Of a DNA stretch of 64,000 nucleotides, positions 53,952 to 62,935 are shown piece by piece; within the stretch, counting starts at the first letter, position 1; every line of letters begins with the position of its first letter. A model generated the notes under the pieces. That model searched no databases. It was not told where the DNA came from and saw nothing but the letters and a program-made list of their open reading frames with translations. A program made the translations under genes and the position numbers. The DNA comes from CBDEGR01 sp965237895. Its GTDB lineage: Bacteria; Acidobacteriota; Terriglobia; UBA7540; JAPUME01. The stretch is from contig CBDEGR010000002.1 of NCBI GenBank assembly GCA_965237895.1, positions 868,001 through 932,000 on the forward strand, read 5' to 3'.

Positions 53952-55814
53952 TCACCCGCCCGAGTAAAGAGGCAGCATCTCCGGAGGCCAGTACTTTCTC
54001 TCTTTTGCCCCACGGTTTGTTATGTGGCTTATGTCAAATCCCCCCACACTTTTTAGTTTTACTGTCGTAATCTTGGGCGGTTCTTTCGCGAAAGCTGCCA
54101 CTTCGTCCGGATGTCCTACCCTACTTACCAGTGCCCAACGGTGAGGAACCTCCTGTGAATAGCCGAAGATGGCCAAATTCAGATCCCACGCAGCGAAACC
54201 ATCTACCCCCCTCTTATAGCCCTGTAGGACGGCCTCAGCACTCCCCCAATTTTGGTAGAATCGACAATTGTGAGCTTTAACAGTCTGCACGAAGTCCTTT
54301 TCAGCCGTACCGACGGTCCAGTTGTTCTCCTTGTCTGGGATCAACGACCTAGATGCAGCAGCGATTATACTATCGAGGAGTCCCTCGGCCACCCACGTCT
54401 CCGCATCTAGTCCAAAGAAAAGGTTGGTTTCAGGAGAATATACCCACGCGGACAACTCGATCTTTCTTCCCCTCTTGCTCCCCAGCTCGTTTAGTAACTG
54501 CCGAACCTTGCGGACGAATTCGGTCACGTATTTGGCCCTGAGACGTTGGACTCGCTCCTCGTTGTCATCAAGTTTCCTGGGGTCTTCACCATACTCCTTT
54601 TTGAAATATTCGATAACCGGCGCCTCATAGCCAACAAACTGCGGGCCGCGTATCCACCCAAGGTTTACTCCATCAATGTCAAAGCGCTCTGCCACCTCGC
54701 GAATCAAAGAAAGCATGTGGTCTTGTACCTCTGGAAAAGCATAGCTAGCCTTTTCCAAGGGGGTCCCGTCCTTCGCCAGCATTCTGATCCATGGCTTTTT
54801 TCTGACTAAGCCATGTCCAGCGAAAAAGTCTCCAGGAGGCATGTCCCCGAGTACGCCCATGCGAAACATTGCATCAAACTTCAAGCCCATGTCGTGAACA
54901 TGTTCGAGGGCCACCTGGGCAGGAATCAGACCTTTTGAAGTCAAGGTGCTTATGCTGTTGACCATGGTCTCTCCTGCGGGGCGTATTGTGAAATCTTCCT
55001 CTGCCTTTCCTATGAAACGCCCTACTTTGGATGGATAGTTGGTCATGTCTCCATAGGTAAAGGCATAAATTACCTTGCCGACATCGGAGTACCGATAGGG
55101 TTCGACCTGTTCCAATATCTCTTCCTTAGTCGTAGGCCCTTTGGCGGACAAGAAACTAGCTCCATCGTTTGTGGCAATGAGAACTCGGGTGTCCTTCCTG
55201 GCACGGTCTTTCTGTATTGCATCCACTTCCTTCTTGCTCAAAGGCACTAACTTGACATAAGCGACATACGCCTTCTTGGGCCGACCTTTTGTTTGTTGCC
55301 CAACGGTAAGATCCCGGCCCGTCAAATCCGCATACTTAAGGAAGACCTCTTGGAGTTCGGTTCCCACCCAGTTCATTGGCGCTGCAGCCGCACCACTGTA
55401 GGTTCCATCACTGATCGGACGAAAACACGGATCGTCTGTGAGTTTTAACTTGATCGTCGTACCCCCGTCATAGTCGTGGTGAGCATTCCAGAACCCAACG
55501 TAAACCGCGTGCCATCCTGAAACTCCCAAAGGGATCGTAACATCCGGCGCATCCGCCATCGAACCCGCCCCTATCATCGTGCCGCTTACCTTGTCTGTTA
55601 CGTAGGGAATCAAGGTCCAATGCTGCTTCTTGTTTACCTTAGACAGCGCCGTCGACGGCTGGCAGCGACTCAGGTCGCTGACGAATATTGGAGTGCCTGT
55701 GCCTGTTTCCTGCGCAAGTTTGGGGGCCTCACCGATCAGAGCCGGCTTGTTCACGAGGCCCAACCCCGCCATCGACGAAACTCCTAAGAATCCTCTTCGG
55801 TTCATTAAGCTCAT
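53952..55814 (-). CDS. Exported GHL10-like protein (family 10-like putative glycoside hydrolase)
   Basis: 620 residues with an export signal, NRRGFLGVSSMAGLGLVNKP, of Tat type (RRGFLG). An N-terminal beta domain (about 40-200) precedes a TIM-barrel-like region with EHVHDMGLKFDAMFRMGVLG, AERFDIDGVNLGWIRGPQFV and RKIELSAWVYSPETNLFFGL. The layout is typical of the GHL10/DUF187-like group, whose substrates are mostly unknown; candidate acids are Asp/Glu in FDIDGVN and the following WIRGPQFVGYE. It has its own promoter at 56.1 kb with a long leader. Confidence 0.6.
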   Translation of the reverse strand: MSLMNRRGFLGVSSMAGLGLVNKPALIGEAPKLAQETGTGTPIFVSDLSRCQPSTALSKVNKKQHWTLIPYVTDKVSGTMIGAGSMADAPDVTIPLGVSGWHAVYVGFWNAHHDYDGGTTIKLKLTDDPCFRPISDGTYSGAAAAPMNWVGTELQEVFLKYADLTGRDLTVGQQTKGRPKKAYVAYVKLVPLSKKEVDAIQKDRARKDTRVLIATNDGASFLSAKGPTTKEEILEQVEPYRYSDVGKVIYAFTYGDMTNYPSKVGRFIGKAEEDFTIRPAGETMVNSISTLTSKGLIPAQVALEHVHDMGLKFDAMFRMGVLGDMPPGDFFAGHGLVRKKPWIRMLAKDGTPLEKASYAFPEVQDHMLSLIREVAERFDIDGVNLGWIRGPQFVGYEAPVIEYFKKEYGEDPRKLDDNEERVQRLRAKYVTEFVRKVRQLLNELGSKRGRKIELSAWVYSPETNLFFGLDAETWVAEGLLDSIIAAASRSLIPDKENNWTVGTAEKDFVQTVKAHNCRFYQNWGSAEAVLQGYKRGVDGFAAWDLNLAIFGYSQEVPHRWALVSRVGHPDEVAAFAKEPPKITTVKLKSVGGFDISHITNRGAKERKYWPPEMLPLYSGG

Positions 55815-56093
55815 CAGATCACCTCTATCTTTATTCCTCCCAAAGGAGGGGACACCTGGGGATGGATCAAGACATCCCCTTCTTGTCTGTCAGCTTGCAC
55901 ACGACGGTGTGTACACTCATGTTCGCCGAACCTCTTTGAGGCAAGTCGCTGGGGACTGCCACCGCCCCGTCTAGGGCGACGGTCCTCGGCACCGGAGGAA
56001 CTGTGGCGAGGTGCCCCGAAAAGCGCCACTGCGCTGGGTTAATTCACCTTCCTGAAATGGTGACAATATTCCCTCGACCGTCGGTAGCGGGCT
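55815..56093 (-). other. Long structured leader of the GHL10-like gene
   Basis: About 280 bases lie between the promoter at 56,094-56,122 and ATG 55814 on the minus strand. Short complementary segments are visible, e.g. CCGTCGCCC facing GGGGCGGTGG around 55,955-55,985, and CCTCCGGTGCCGAGG. I could not match it to a known riboswitch class. Confidence 0.35.
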
Positions 56094-56122
56094 TAATTAG
56101 TATGTCCCTTTTTTCTTGTCAA
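56094..56122 (-). promoter_or_regulatory. Promoter for the GHL10-like gene
   Basis: On the minus strand TTGACA (56122-56117), a 17-base spacer AGAAAAAAGGGACATAC and TAATTA (56099-56094). It is a good sigma70-type match. Confidence 0.6.
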
Positions 56123-56276
56123 GAAGGCCGCAACCGGTTGTCAACGCAAAGTAGAAACGTCCTCCTCCACAGATGACCAGGAGGGAGAATGGAGCTGTGT
56201 TTGGGTTTTGGAATGTCAGCAAGCCCTGGAGGCCGTAGGCCGGAAGGGGTTGCCGCGAAGCCCGCTAAAGCGCTCA

Positions 56277-57956
56277 TCAATTTTCTGCGGGTTTAGTTTG
56301 TTTCAAAATTGGCACGATCTGGACGAATTCTTCTCTCCTCTTCTCTCGCGTGTCAGCCCGCAGCTTTCGCAGCTCTTGCTGGAGGCGAAATTCCTCCTTG
56401 GCCTTCTCCTTCTCTCCGAGTTTCGAATAGGCAATTCCAAGGCGGTAATGGGCCTCAGGCATTTCTGGGTCAGATTCAACGGCGCGCTGGAACTGCACCA
56501 CGCTGTCGGCAATCCTGCCTCGGGCATGATAGAGGAGCCCTAAGCTGAAGTAGGCCTCGGCAAAGCCCGATTTCCATCCGAGTGCCTTTTTAAAGTGCGC
56601 CTCAGCTTCCGCAAAATCTTCAGCTCTAAGCTTCCGTTGCTCCTCAAAAAGCCCCACGCCATAAAAGTAGTGTGCCCAGGGGTCCTTAGGTCCGCGTGCG
56701 AGGTAGCTTTTGAGCTTTTCCATGATCCTCTTCGGAAATTGTCCGGTCACCCTTTTGTATAACCTTCCGAGATAGTAATACGACTGAGTTAAGTCGGGCG
56801 CAACCTCCGTGGCGCGCAAAAGAGGCTCAAAAGCCTGCTCATAATTGCCCGCCGCATAATGCGCCGCGCCCAGGGTAAGCAACAGCCGGCCCGATTTCGG
56901 GAAATCTTTTGTTGCTTGAGTTAACAGCTTGATGCCGAAATCATGAGCCAGATGCTGAATGAGCATCACACAGTAGTCAAAACGGAAATCTTCATTGTTG
57001 GAATCCAGCGACGCAGCCCGTTCCAATGCGTTGACCGCCACCATATATCTCTTCCTCTTCTCGTAAACCCATCCTAGCAGGTTGTGCACTTCGGCAACAT
57101 CATGCTGCAGGAGAAGACGCTCTAAGACCGCTTCGGCGCTCTTGGCATCCTTGGAGTGAAAAAAGGCCAAGGCCAAGTTAAAGTTTGCATCATATGATTC
57201 GGGGTTTGCGCTCAGGACTTTTTGAAAGGCCGCGATGGCCAATCCGTAAATCCCCCGGCTAGCGAGCGAGACTCCCAACTGCAATAGGCGTGGATCACGC
57301 GGATCCGATAGGTAGTCGATTTTCTGATATGTAATCTCTGCCTCACCTTGTCGGTTGAGTGCAAGTTGACATTCCATCAAACCGACGAGCACCCCGAAAC
57401 TTTGGGGATTGGCCCTATGCGCTGTTTCAAAGTGCAAGATTGCGCCCTGGGCGTTATTGGCACTGAAGAGTATAAGTCCCAGGAGGTAATGAGCCCCATC
57501 ATGCTTAGGATGGAGGCGCAGGACCGTCTCGAGCTTTCCCTTGGCTAGTTCCAGCTTATCTTTAGTCAGATAAATCCTGGCCAGGTTGAAATGGGCGGGT
57601 GCGAAATCGGGACGGCTAGCGACAGCTTGCTTGAAGTGCGTTTCGGCTTCTGCCATGTCGCCGGAGGCACGCGCAATAGCGCCGAGCAGATTTGCCGGTT
57701 CAGCCAAGCGGGGCACAAGCTGGAGTGCGAGGGCGGCTTCTTGCCGCGCCTTTTCCAAATTTCCCTGACGGAAGTACCGGTCAGCTTGTTGGTAGTGAGA
57801 CTGAGCCTTCTGTACCTGCGCGGGGGATTGTGCCCAGGCACAGATGCTTAAAGAACTTGCCAGAAGGAAGACCGCCAGCATGCCTTTCCTGCTCCATATC
57901 CTTCGCACCGCCGGCGCGGTGTGCCGTCGGCAATGCGCTTGCCTCTTATCTTTCAT
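56277..57956 (-). CDS. Exported TPR-repeat protein
   Basis: 559 residues from ATG 57956; the frame opens at TTG 58007, inside the sialidase remnant. A signal/anchor GMLAVFLLASSLSICAWAQ is followed by about 12 tetratricopeptide repeats, e.g. HYQQADRYFRQGNLEKARQE, AHFNLARIYLTKDKLELAKG, EAYFSLGLLYHARGRIADSV and AHYRLGIAYSKLGEKEKAKE. The last 30 residues are a charged coil. TPR arrays hold protein complexes together; a role beside the receptor or envelope enzymes is inferred. No catalytic domain is present. Confidence 0.85.
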   Translation of the reverse strand: MKDKRQAHCRRHTAPAVRRIWSRKGMLAVFLLASSLSICAWAQSPAQVQKAQSHYQQADRYFRQGNLEKARQEAALALQLVPRLAEPANLLGAIARASGDMAEAETHFKQAVASRPDFAPAHFNLARIYLTKDKLELAKGKLETVLRLHPKHDGAHYLLGLILFSANNAQGAILHFETAHRANPQSFGVLVGLMECQLALNRQGEAEITYQKIDYLSDPRDPRLLQLGVSLASRGIYGLAIAAFQKVLSANPESYDANFNLALAFFHSKDAKSAEAVLERLLLQHDVAEVHNLLGWVYEKRKRYMVAVNALERAASLDSNNEDFRFDYCVMLIQHLAHDFGIKLLTQATKDFPKSGRLLLTLGAAHYAAGNYEQAFEPLLRATEVAPDLTQSYYYLGRLYKRVTGQFPKRIMEKLKSYLARGPKDPWAHYFYGVGLFEEQRKLRAEDFAEAEAHFKKALGWKSGFAEAYFSLGLLYHARGRIADSVVQFQRAVESDPEMPEAHYRLGIAYSKLGEKEKAKEEFRLQQELRKLRADTREKRREEFVQIVPILKQTKPAEN

Positions 57957-57969
57957 CGGACCCACCAGA

Positions 57970-58266
57970 TCAGCATTCGTGTTTGCCGGCCCCCTGGCCT
58001 CGGTCAATTGGCTCCTCAGCTATTCTTGAGGTTTCATTCGAGCTGCGCTCAGCCATTCGAGTATTAAACCGGACAAACGTGATTTTTTCATAAGGGTGTA
58101 CGCTGCCGGTCTCGTAAAGAAGGCCAATCGTTCCGTCCGCCAACACCGTCAGGCACGAATAGGCAGCCGGACCATTATAAACCTTCCTGGAGACCGGCCA
58201 GATTTGGCCCTCGTCGTTGCGGCTAAATAAAATGGGTCCTGCATAATGTAGCTTATGCAGGACCCA
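57970..58266 (-). pseudogene. Exo-alpha-sialidase (BNR family), C-terminal remnant
   Basis: A 98-codon open stretch on the minus strand without a start. HYAGPILFSRNDEGQIWPVS, KVYNGPAAYSCLTVLADGTI and GLLYETGSVHPYEKITFVRF match the last beta blades of GH33-type sialidases, including the A-Y-S-x-L-x-V-L-x-D-G-x-I-G-x-L-Y-E core. The catalytic Arg triad region and most blades are missing. The end, after RFN, is joined to unrelated sequence overlapping the TPR gene start. Confidence 0.82.
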
Positions 58267-58267
58267 T
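58232..58267. repeat. Perfect 15-base inverted repeat with a 6-base loop
   Basis: ATGGGTCCTGCATAA (58232-58246), loop TGTAGC, then TTATGCAGGACCCAT (58253-58267). It lies 26 bases past the receptor stop and at the broken end of the sialidase remnant. There is no T tract on either side, so a standard intrinsic terminator is doubtful. Confidence 0.9.
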
Positions 58268-58292
58268 CACAGGCCTATCGAAGTGGAGACTC

Positions 58293-61200
58293 TTAGAACT
58301 CGAATCGCGCTCCAAATTGAATTTGCCGGTTACTGCCCACAAGCGTGTTGGAAATCTCTCCCACGCCCGGGGTGGAAATATTAGTCGCCCCCGGGATCTG
58401 GAACTGGGGCGTGTTGAAAAGGTTGATAAATTGCACTTGGACTTCTAGGAGCATGGCTTCCTGAATGGGGAAGCTCTTCTGAATTGAGAAATCCATCTGT
58501 TTGGTCCCCGGTCCGTCCAGAATATTTCTACCCGAATTCCCAAACCGCCCGATGGGCGTGACGTTAGCGGGATCGCAAATCTGGGTAGTCTGGCCAGGAC
58601 AAGCGAAGGCGCTGGCATCAAACCAATTGCTGAGAGTTTTCTGTCCAGAGCCGATTCCAGTTCGGTCAGGTCGCCCACTAAACCTGCCCGTACCGGAGGG
58701 GTCGTAACCAGAAAAGGTGGGATTAAACCAAAGCCCGCTTCGGAAGGTGGCGATCCCGTTAACTTGCCATCCTCCTATTATCTGGCCCAAGAAACCCTGC
58801 GCCGGGACAGCTTTCCCAGGACCAAAGGGTAATTCGTAAGAGTACACAATCAGCCCTCGGTGTCTGGGAGTGTATCGGATATTGCCCTTCTCATTAGCGA
58901 TGTCATAAGCGTTTTCTACCGAATTTCCACATACCGGACCCGAATCGCAGTCGTCTCTCGTCAAGCTCTTGGTCAAGTTGTAGGAGGCACGGAAGAACAG
59001 ACCTTTCTTGAACCGCCGCTCGCCCACCACCTGCACGGCGTTGTATTTAAGAATGTTGTCTTTGGTAAACGAAGTGAGGGAACCGAAATTAGGGTAAATA
59101 CGATGGGCCCTCTCAAACGCTATTGTTTGCGGCCGGACCTGAGCTATATTCCTCCCGATGGAATGCGTCCCCCAATTACCAATAGTGCCGATCGATAGCC
59201 TGTTCCCCGCAATCTCCCGCTCTATAGTTAAGTTGTACTGGTGGAACTGGGCATTCCGTAGGTCCTTGTCCACTGACGAAATGAACACGTTACCTGTCGC
59301 CGGGTCGGGCGGTAGATAGGGAGAGGGAAATTGAAGTTCGGGTACGGTCGTCCCGGCTCGTAACAAATTTGTGGAATTCGCCGTGCCGCGATAGGGGCCA
59401 AAATTTCCTAGTGTACCCGACATATCGACAATATACGTGACGTAGTAAAGTCCGTATCCTCCGCGGATCACTGTTTTCCCTTCCTGATCGAGTCGGTAGG
59501 CAAAGCTTACCCGAGGGGCAAGATCGTTAGTGTCATTCTCGATCATGTTAAAGGGAAAACCAGCATCCCTGGAAGTAACAATTGGGATGTCCGTCGGAAA
59601 ATTTCTATTGATAGTCTGCAGTGACGTTTCGCCGGGCACCACTATATTCCCCGTCGCCGGGTCAAAGTTGGCGAGCTGGTCACGCTTCGCCGAAGCTCGC
59701 TGGTGGTATTGATAGCGAATCCCGTACTCCAGAGTTAACCTGCGAGTCGCTTGGAACGTATCCTGAAGGTACCAGTTATGTTCATTCGCCGCCACCTCTA
59801 TTCCTGGCCGAGGACCGAACCATAAACTGGATGAAGTGGGGTACCCCAACAGAAAGTCGGAGTAGGCGTAGTTCGTAAACTTGTTGCTGAAGGCCCAGTA
59901 TCCTGTTTCACGGAGGAAGAACTTGAAGAAGAAGCTGGGTCTGTTCATGCTGTAACCGAATTTGTACTGATGCTTGCCTTTGAGGACCGACACATTGTTC
60001 AGCACCTCATAGTTTCTGGAGTCAAAGATGAGAGCACCTATGCTGCCGATATTGTGAGCCGAGCCCCCCATGTTTATATCAGGGAGCCCAGGGGTTATGC
60101 CGATCCCCTGAATCCCCCACGGATTCTGATAGTCCCTGCCCGCAATGTTTTCCTCTCCCTGAATATTGTAGTGATGGCGGTAGTGCCCGAACCTAAATTC
60201 ATTGAGTACGGTCGGGCTGAGAGAGTACGTGTCGCTTATCGAAAACTGCTTTGCGGGATGGGTCGAAAGACGCTTAGCCCCTTCCCAGTTTCCGTCGTAC
60301 GATTCCTCTCCGTAGTCTTGGATATTGAAATGAACAAACATCCGATGGGCATCGGTGAAGTTGTAGTCAGTTCGAATATCGAACTTTTCCCCATCGCGAG
60401 GAGCGAGCGCCGCGAGAGGCGCATTATTAGTCAGACCGCCCCGGGTGGGGTTATCCATCCAGAATTCATTTTGGATCAACAAGGAAGTCGCGTTCAGACG
60501 AGCGGTGGGGATAATATTCCCCGCAAATGGAGCGTTCTCATTCAGGGGGTCTACGAGTTGGATGGGGGTCCCATTAAGATATTTATTGGCGAAAGTGGTG
60601 TCGAGCAAGGCTGAAAAGTCCCCGGTCCTAAAAGCCGGCAGGGGCTTGTTTCTGGTAGCTAGGCTAGAATCAGTTTGGGCGCCTCGCTCATGATCATATG
60701 CCGCAAAAAAGAACGCCTTGTCTTGTTTAAGGGGTCCACCAATCCAAAACGCCGCATTATTCCTTTTGGAGAAAGCCTGGTCTATGTTGCCACGATTAAG
60801 CTCCCAGGTCTGCGCAGTCCAGGCCCTTTGCTGTCCCTCATACATGGCACCACCGTGGAATTCGTTGCCCCCCCCCTTGGTGGTAATCAGGACGTTGGCT
60901 TGCCCGTCGAATTCGGGCGCAGCATTGAGTCCAATCACCTTCAGATCGGCGGTCGCCTCTATGATGGGCCTGCCCGCGTAGGCAACTCCATTCGAGTTGT
61001 CGCGAACAGTGACTCCGTCCACCCGAACGATTGTGCTCGCCTGGTTTGCCCCATAAATCGAGAGCTTACCCGCGCTGGTAGCTCTGGCAACTTGGGTCCC
61101 CGGCAGTGTGAACACAAAATTCAGCGGGTCCCGGGTTGGATATGTGGATGCACCGAATCCCCCAGAAGCCGTAATGACGGGCAAATCTCGTAACTCTTGA

Positions 61201-61661
61201 GCGGTTCGGGTCCAACCTATCTCGGCCCTCTCCGTCTCGAGCACCGAAGTCTGGGCCGTCACGGTAATCTCCTCGGTGACAGCCCCCACTTCCAAGGTGA
61301 CGTTGACTCTCAGGCTCTGGATGGGGTGTAGCGTAACCCCGGCATTAACATATCTCTTAAACCCGGCCCTCTCGGCAGCGATCGTGTACTGACCCGCCAG
61401 CATCTTATCGGCGAGGTAGTTCCCGTTCACGTCTGTCGTGGCGGTACGCACGATGCCGGTGGCGTCGTTCGTGACCGTAATGGCCACGTCTGGTACGGAA
61501 GCATTACTCGCGTCTACCACGGTGCCGACAATACTCCCAAACCCGGAGGTCTGCGCAGTCACACGAAACGCCTGGCCCAGCATCACGGCCATGACCAGCA
61601 GCGGGATTAACCAACCCACTAGCTTTGTGGTCGAACGATGTCCCTTTATTTTGTTTTCCAC
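58293..61661 (-). CDS. TonB-dependent receptor with a carboxypeptidase-regulatory-like N-terminal domain
   Basis: 1,122 residues. Signal peptide (WLIPLLVMAVMLGQAFRVTA), then a CarboxypepD_reg-like domain (about 40-120: SIVGTVVDASNASVPDVAIT, TTDVNGNYLADKMLAGQYTI), a plug region (about 150-260: GANQASTIVRVDGVTVRDNS) and a large beta barrel ending RQIQFGARFEF with terminal Phe. The architecture is that of the Oar-like receptors abundant in Acidobacteriota, thought to import oligosaccharides or peptides. A TonB-like protein is encoded at 21.8 kb. It has a clear promoter at 61.8 kb. Confidence 0.92.
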   Translation of the reverse strand: MENKIKGHRSTTKLVGWLIPLLVMAVMLGQAFRVTAQTSGFGSIVGTVVDASNASVPDVAITVTNDATGIVRTATTDVNGNYLADKMLAGQYTIAAERAGFKRYVNAGVTLHPIQSLRVNVTLEVGAVTEEITVTAQTSVLETERAEIGWTRTAQELRDLPVITASGGFGASTYPTRDPLNFVFTLPGTQVARATSAGKLSIYGANQASTIVRVDGVTVRDNSNGVAYAGRPIIEATADLKVIGLNAAPEFDGQANVLITTKGGGNEFHGGAMYEGQQRAWTAQTWELNRGNIDQAFSKRNNAAFWIGGPLKQDKAFFFAAYDHERGAQTDSSLATRNKPLPAFRTGDFSALLDTTFANKYLNGTPIQLVDPLNENAPFAGNIIPTARLNATSLLIQNEFWMDNPTRGGLTNNAPLAALAPRDGEKFDIRTDYNFTDAHRMFVHFNIQDYGEESYDGNWEGAKRLSTHPAKQFSISDTYSLSPTVLNEFRFGHYRHHYNIQGEENIAGRDYQNPWGIQGIGITPGLPDINMGGSAHNIGSIGALIFDSRNYEVLNNVSVLKGKHQYKFGYSMNRPSFFFKFFLRETGYWAFSNKFTNYAYSDFLLGYPTSSSLWFGPRPGIEVAANEHNWYLQDTFQATRRLTLEYGIRYQYHQRASAKRDQLANFDPATGNIVVPGETSLQTINRNFPTDIPIVTSRDAGFPFNMIENDTNDLAPRVSFAYRLDQEGKTVIRGGYGLYYVTYIVDMSGTLGNFGPYRGTANSTNLLRAGTTVPELQFPSPYLPPDPATGNVFISSVDKDLRNAQFHQYNLTIEREIAGNRLSIGTIGNWGTHSIGRNIAQVRPQTIAFERAHRIYPNFGSLTSFTKDNILKYNAVQVVGERRFKKGLFFRASYNLTKSLTRDDCDSGPVCGNSVENAYDIANEKGNIRYTPRHRGLIVYSYELPFGPGKAVPAQGFLGQIIGGWQVNGIATFRSGLWFNPTFSGYDPSGTGRFSGRPDRTGIGSGQKTLSNWFDASAFACPGQTTQICDPANVTPIGRFGNSGRNILDGPGTKQMDFSIQKSFPIQEAMLLEVQVQFINLFNTPQFQIPGATNISTPGVGEISNTLVGSNRQIQFGARFEF

Positions 61662-61783
61662 GGCAAACCCCCTTAGTTTTTATCTTCGTACCCGATGTCA
61701 ATCGAGCCAAAGGTTGCGTCACTGTCTAGTCCAAGCCGGTTTCTGAACTCTCATCCACCCGCCTGCCCCATAGATATAGGTTG

Positions 61784-61813
61784 CTTATATCAGGGAGTTC
61801 TTTCACTTGTCAA
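61784..61813 (-). promoter_or_regulatory. Promoter for the TonB-dependent receptor
   Basis: On the minus strand TTGACA (61813-61808), a 17-base spacer AGTGAAAGAACTCCCTG, then ATATAA (61790-61785), or TATAAG one base on. The leader to ATG 61661 is about 115 bases. Confidence 0.65.
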
Positions 61814-61960
61814 GCGTATTTTTGGTAGAAAAAAATTCTTTCACGTCACTGGCATACGCTCGTAATTTGTAGGTCAAACGCAACTCGAAATTAGATCCCT
61901 AATATCCTTAAAGTTACTTGCCCCCGCGTAAAGCGAGCCAGTGGCTATGAGCTTCCATTT

Positions 61961-61984
61961 TTGCACCATTTTGGTGCAATTTTT
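61961..61984 (+). terminator. Possible terminator or insulating hairpin before the transposase
   Basis: TTGCACC, loop ATTTT, GGTGCAA, then five T (61980-61984). The 7-base stem is short. It lies 55 bases before the transposase start and could stop readthrough into the element. The rest of 61814-62039 is AT-rich; a minus-strand 66-codon frame there looks like chance. Confidence 0.45.
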
Positions 61985-62039
61985 AACGCAATAAGTAGAT
62001 AAGGGCTTTACAGGCAGTTTTCGATGGTGTACTCTGTTT

Positions 62040-62935
62040 GTGAAAGGAATGGTCACCATAAATCTACTCGCCATTTACAGCCGCTTCCCAGATCAAGAAT
62101 CCTGCATCGAGCATTTCGAGAGCGTCCGGTGGGGCGATGATCCACATTGCCCGTACTGCGGTAGCCTGTCGGTTGCTCGCAAGGCTGACGTGGACCGCAT
62201 CGGACGCTGGAACTGCCACGATTGCCACTCAAGTTTCAACGTCTTTTCCGGTACAATCTTCGAGAAAACCAAGATTCCCCTTCAACTGTGGTTTATGGCA
62301 GTCGGCATCATTGTAAACGCCAAGAAAAGCGTGTCAAGCTATCAGTTGTCCCGCGACCTGGACCTCAATCAAAAGTCGGCTTGGTACATGCAACAGAGAA
62401 TCCGGTCGGAAATGGCAACGGAGCAAGGCACAGGACTTCTGCAAGGCATTATCGAGGCTGACGAAACCTACGTGGGCGGCAGGCCGCGCAAGGGAAACAA
62501 GCGGGATGATGATGAGCAATTCCCCCGGGGACGGGAACCTCAAAGACTCCGATTATCGGAGCCGTAGAGCGTGGCGGCAAGGTTGTTGCCCAGGTTGCCG
62601 ACGATCTCACCGGCAAGGGTATCCTCCGGTTCATTCGGAACACCATCGAGCCTGCCGGTTCGCTTCTCATTACCGATGAGTTCACGTCCTACAACGCCGT
62701 AAAGAAGATGGTCCCTCATGCGGTTATTAAGCACTCTGAGAGCTATGCAGACGGCGAAACCAACACCAACACTATCGAGGGATTCTGGAGCCTGCTCAAG
62801 AGGGCTTGGTATGGTACCCACCATCACTACCGCAGGCAGTACACGCCGCTTTTCGTAGCCGAGGCTTGCTGGAAGTACAACCACCGCAAAGACATCGACG
62901 CCTTCGGTTCCTTCATGCAGGGGTGCTTCGCATGA
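62040..62935 (+). mobile_element. IS1595-family transposase with a single frameshift
   Basis: The N-terminal zinc-ribbon has CPYCGSLSVARK and WNCHDCHSSFNVFSGT. The ISXO2-type DDE domain begins EADETYVGGRPRKGNK. The frame breaks near 62525 in CCCCCGGGG, after which the protein continues as GTSKTPIIGAVERGGKVVAQ, LLITDEFTSYNAV, NTIEGFWSLLKRAWYGTHHH (catalytic Glu region) and KYNHRKDIDAFGSFM. One missing base explains the shift, so the transposase may be intact in the organism. The start is GTG 62040. The stop overlaps the methyltransferase start. Terminal inverted repeats were not located; the right end is outside the window. Confidence 0.9.

Noticed and set aside
61874..62074. 66-codon minus-strand frame opposite the transposase start
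   Set aside because: Crosses the hairpin and the transposase start; no recognised domain.
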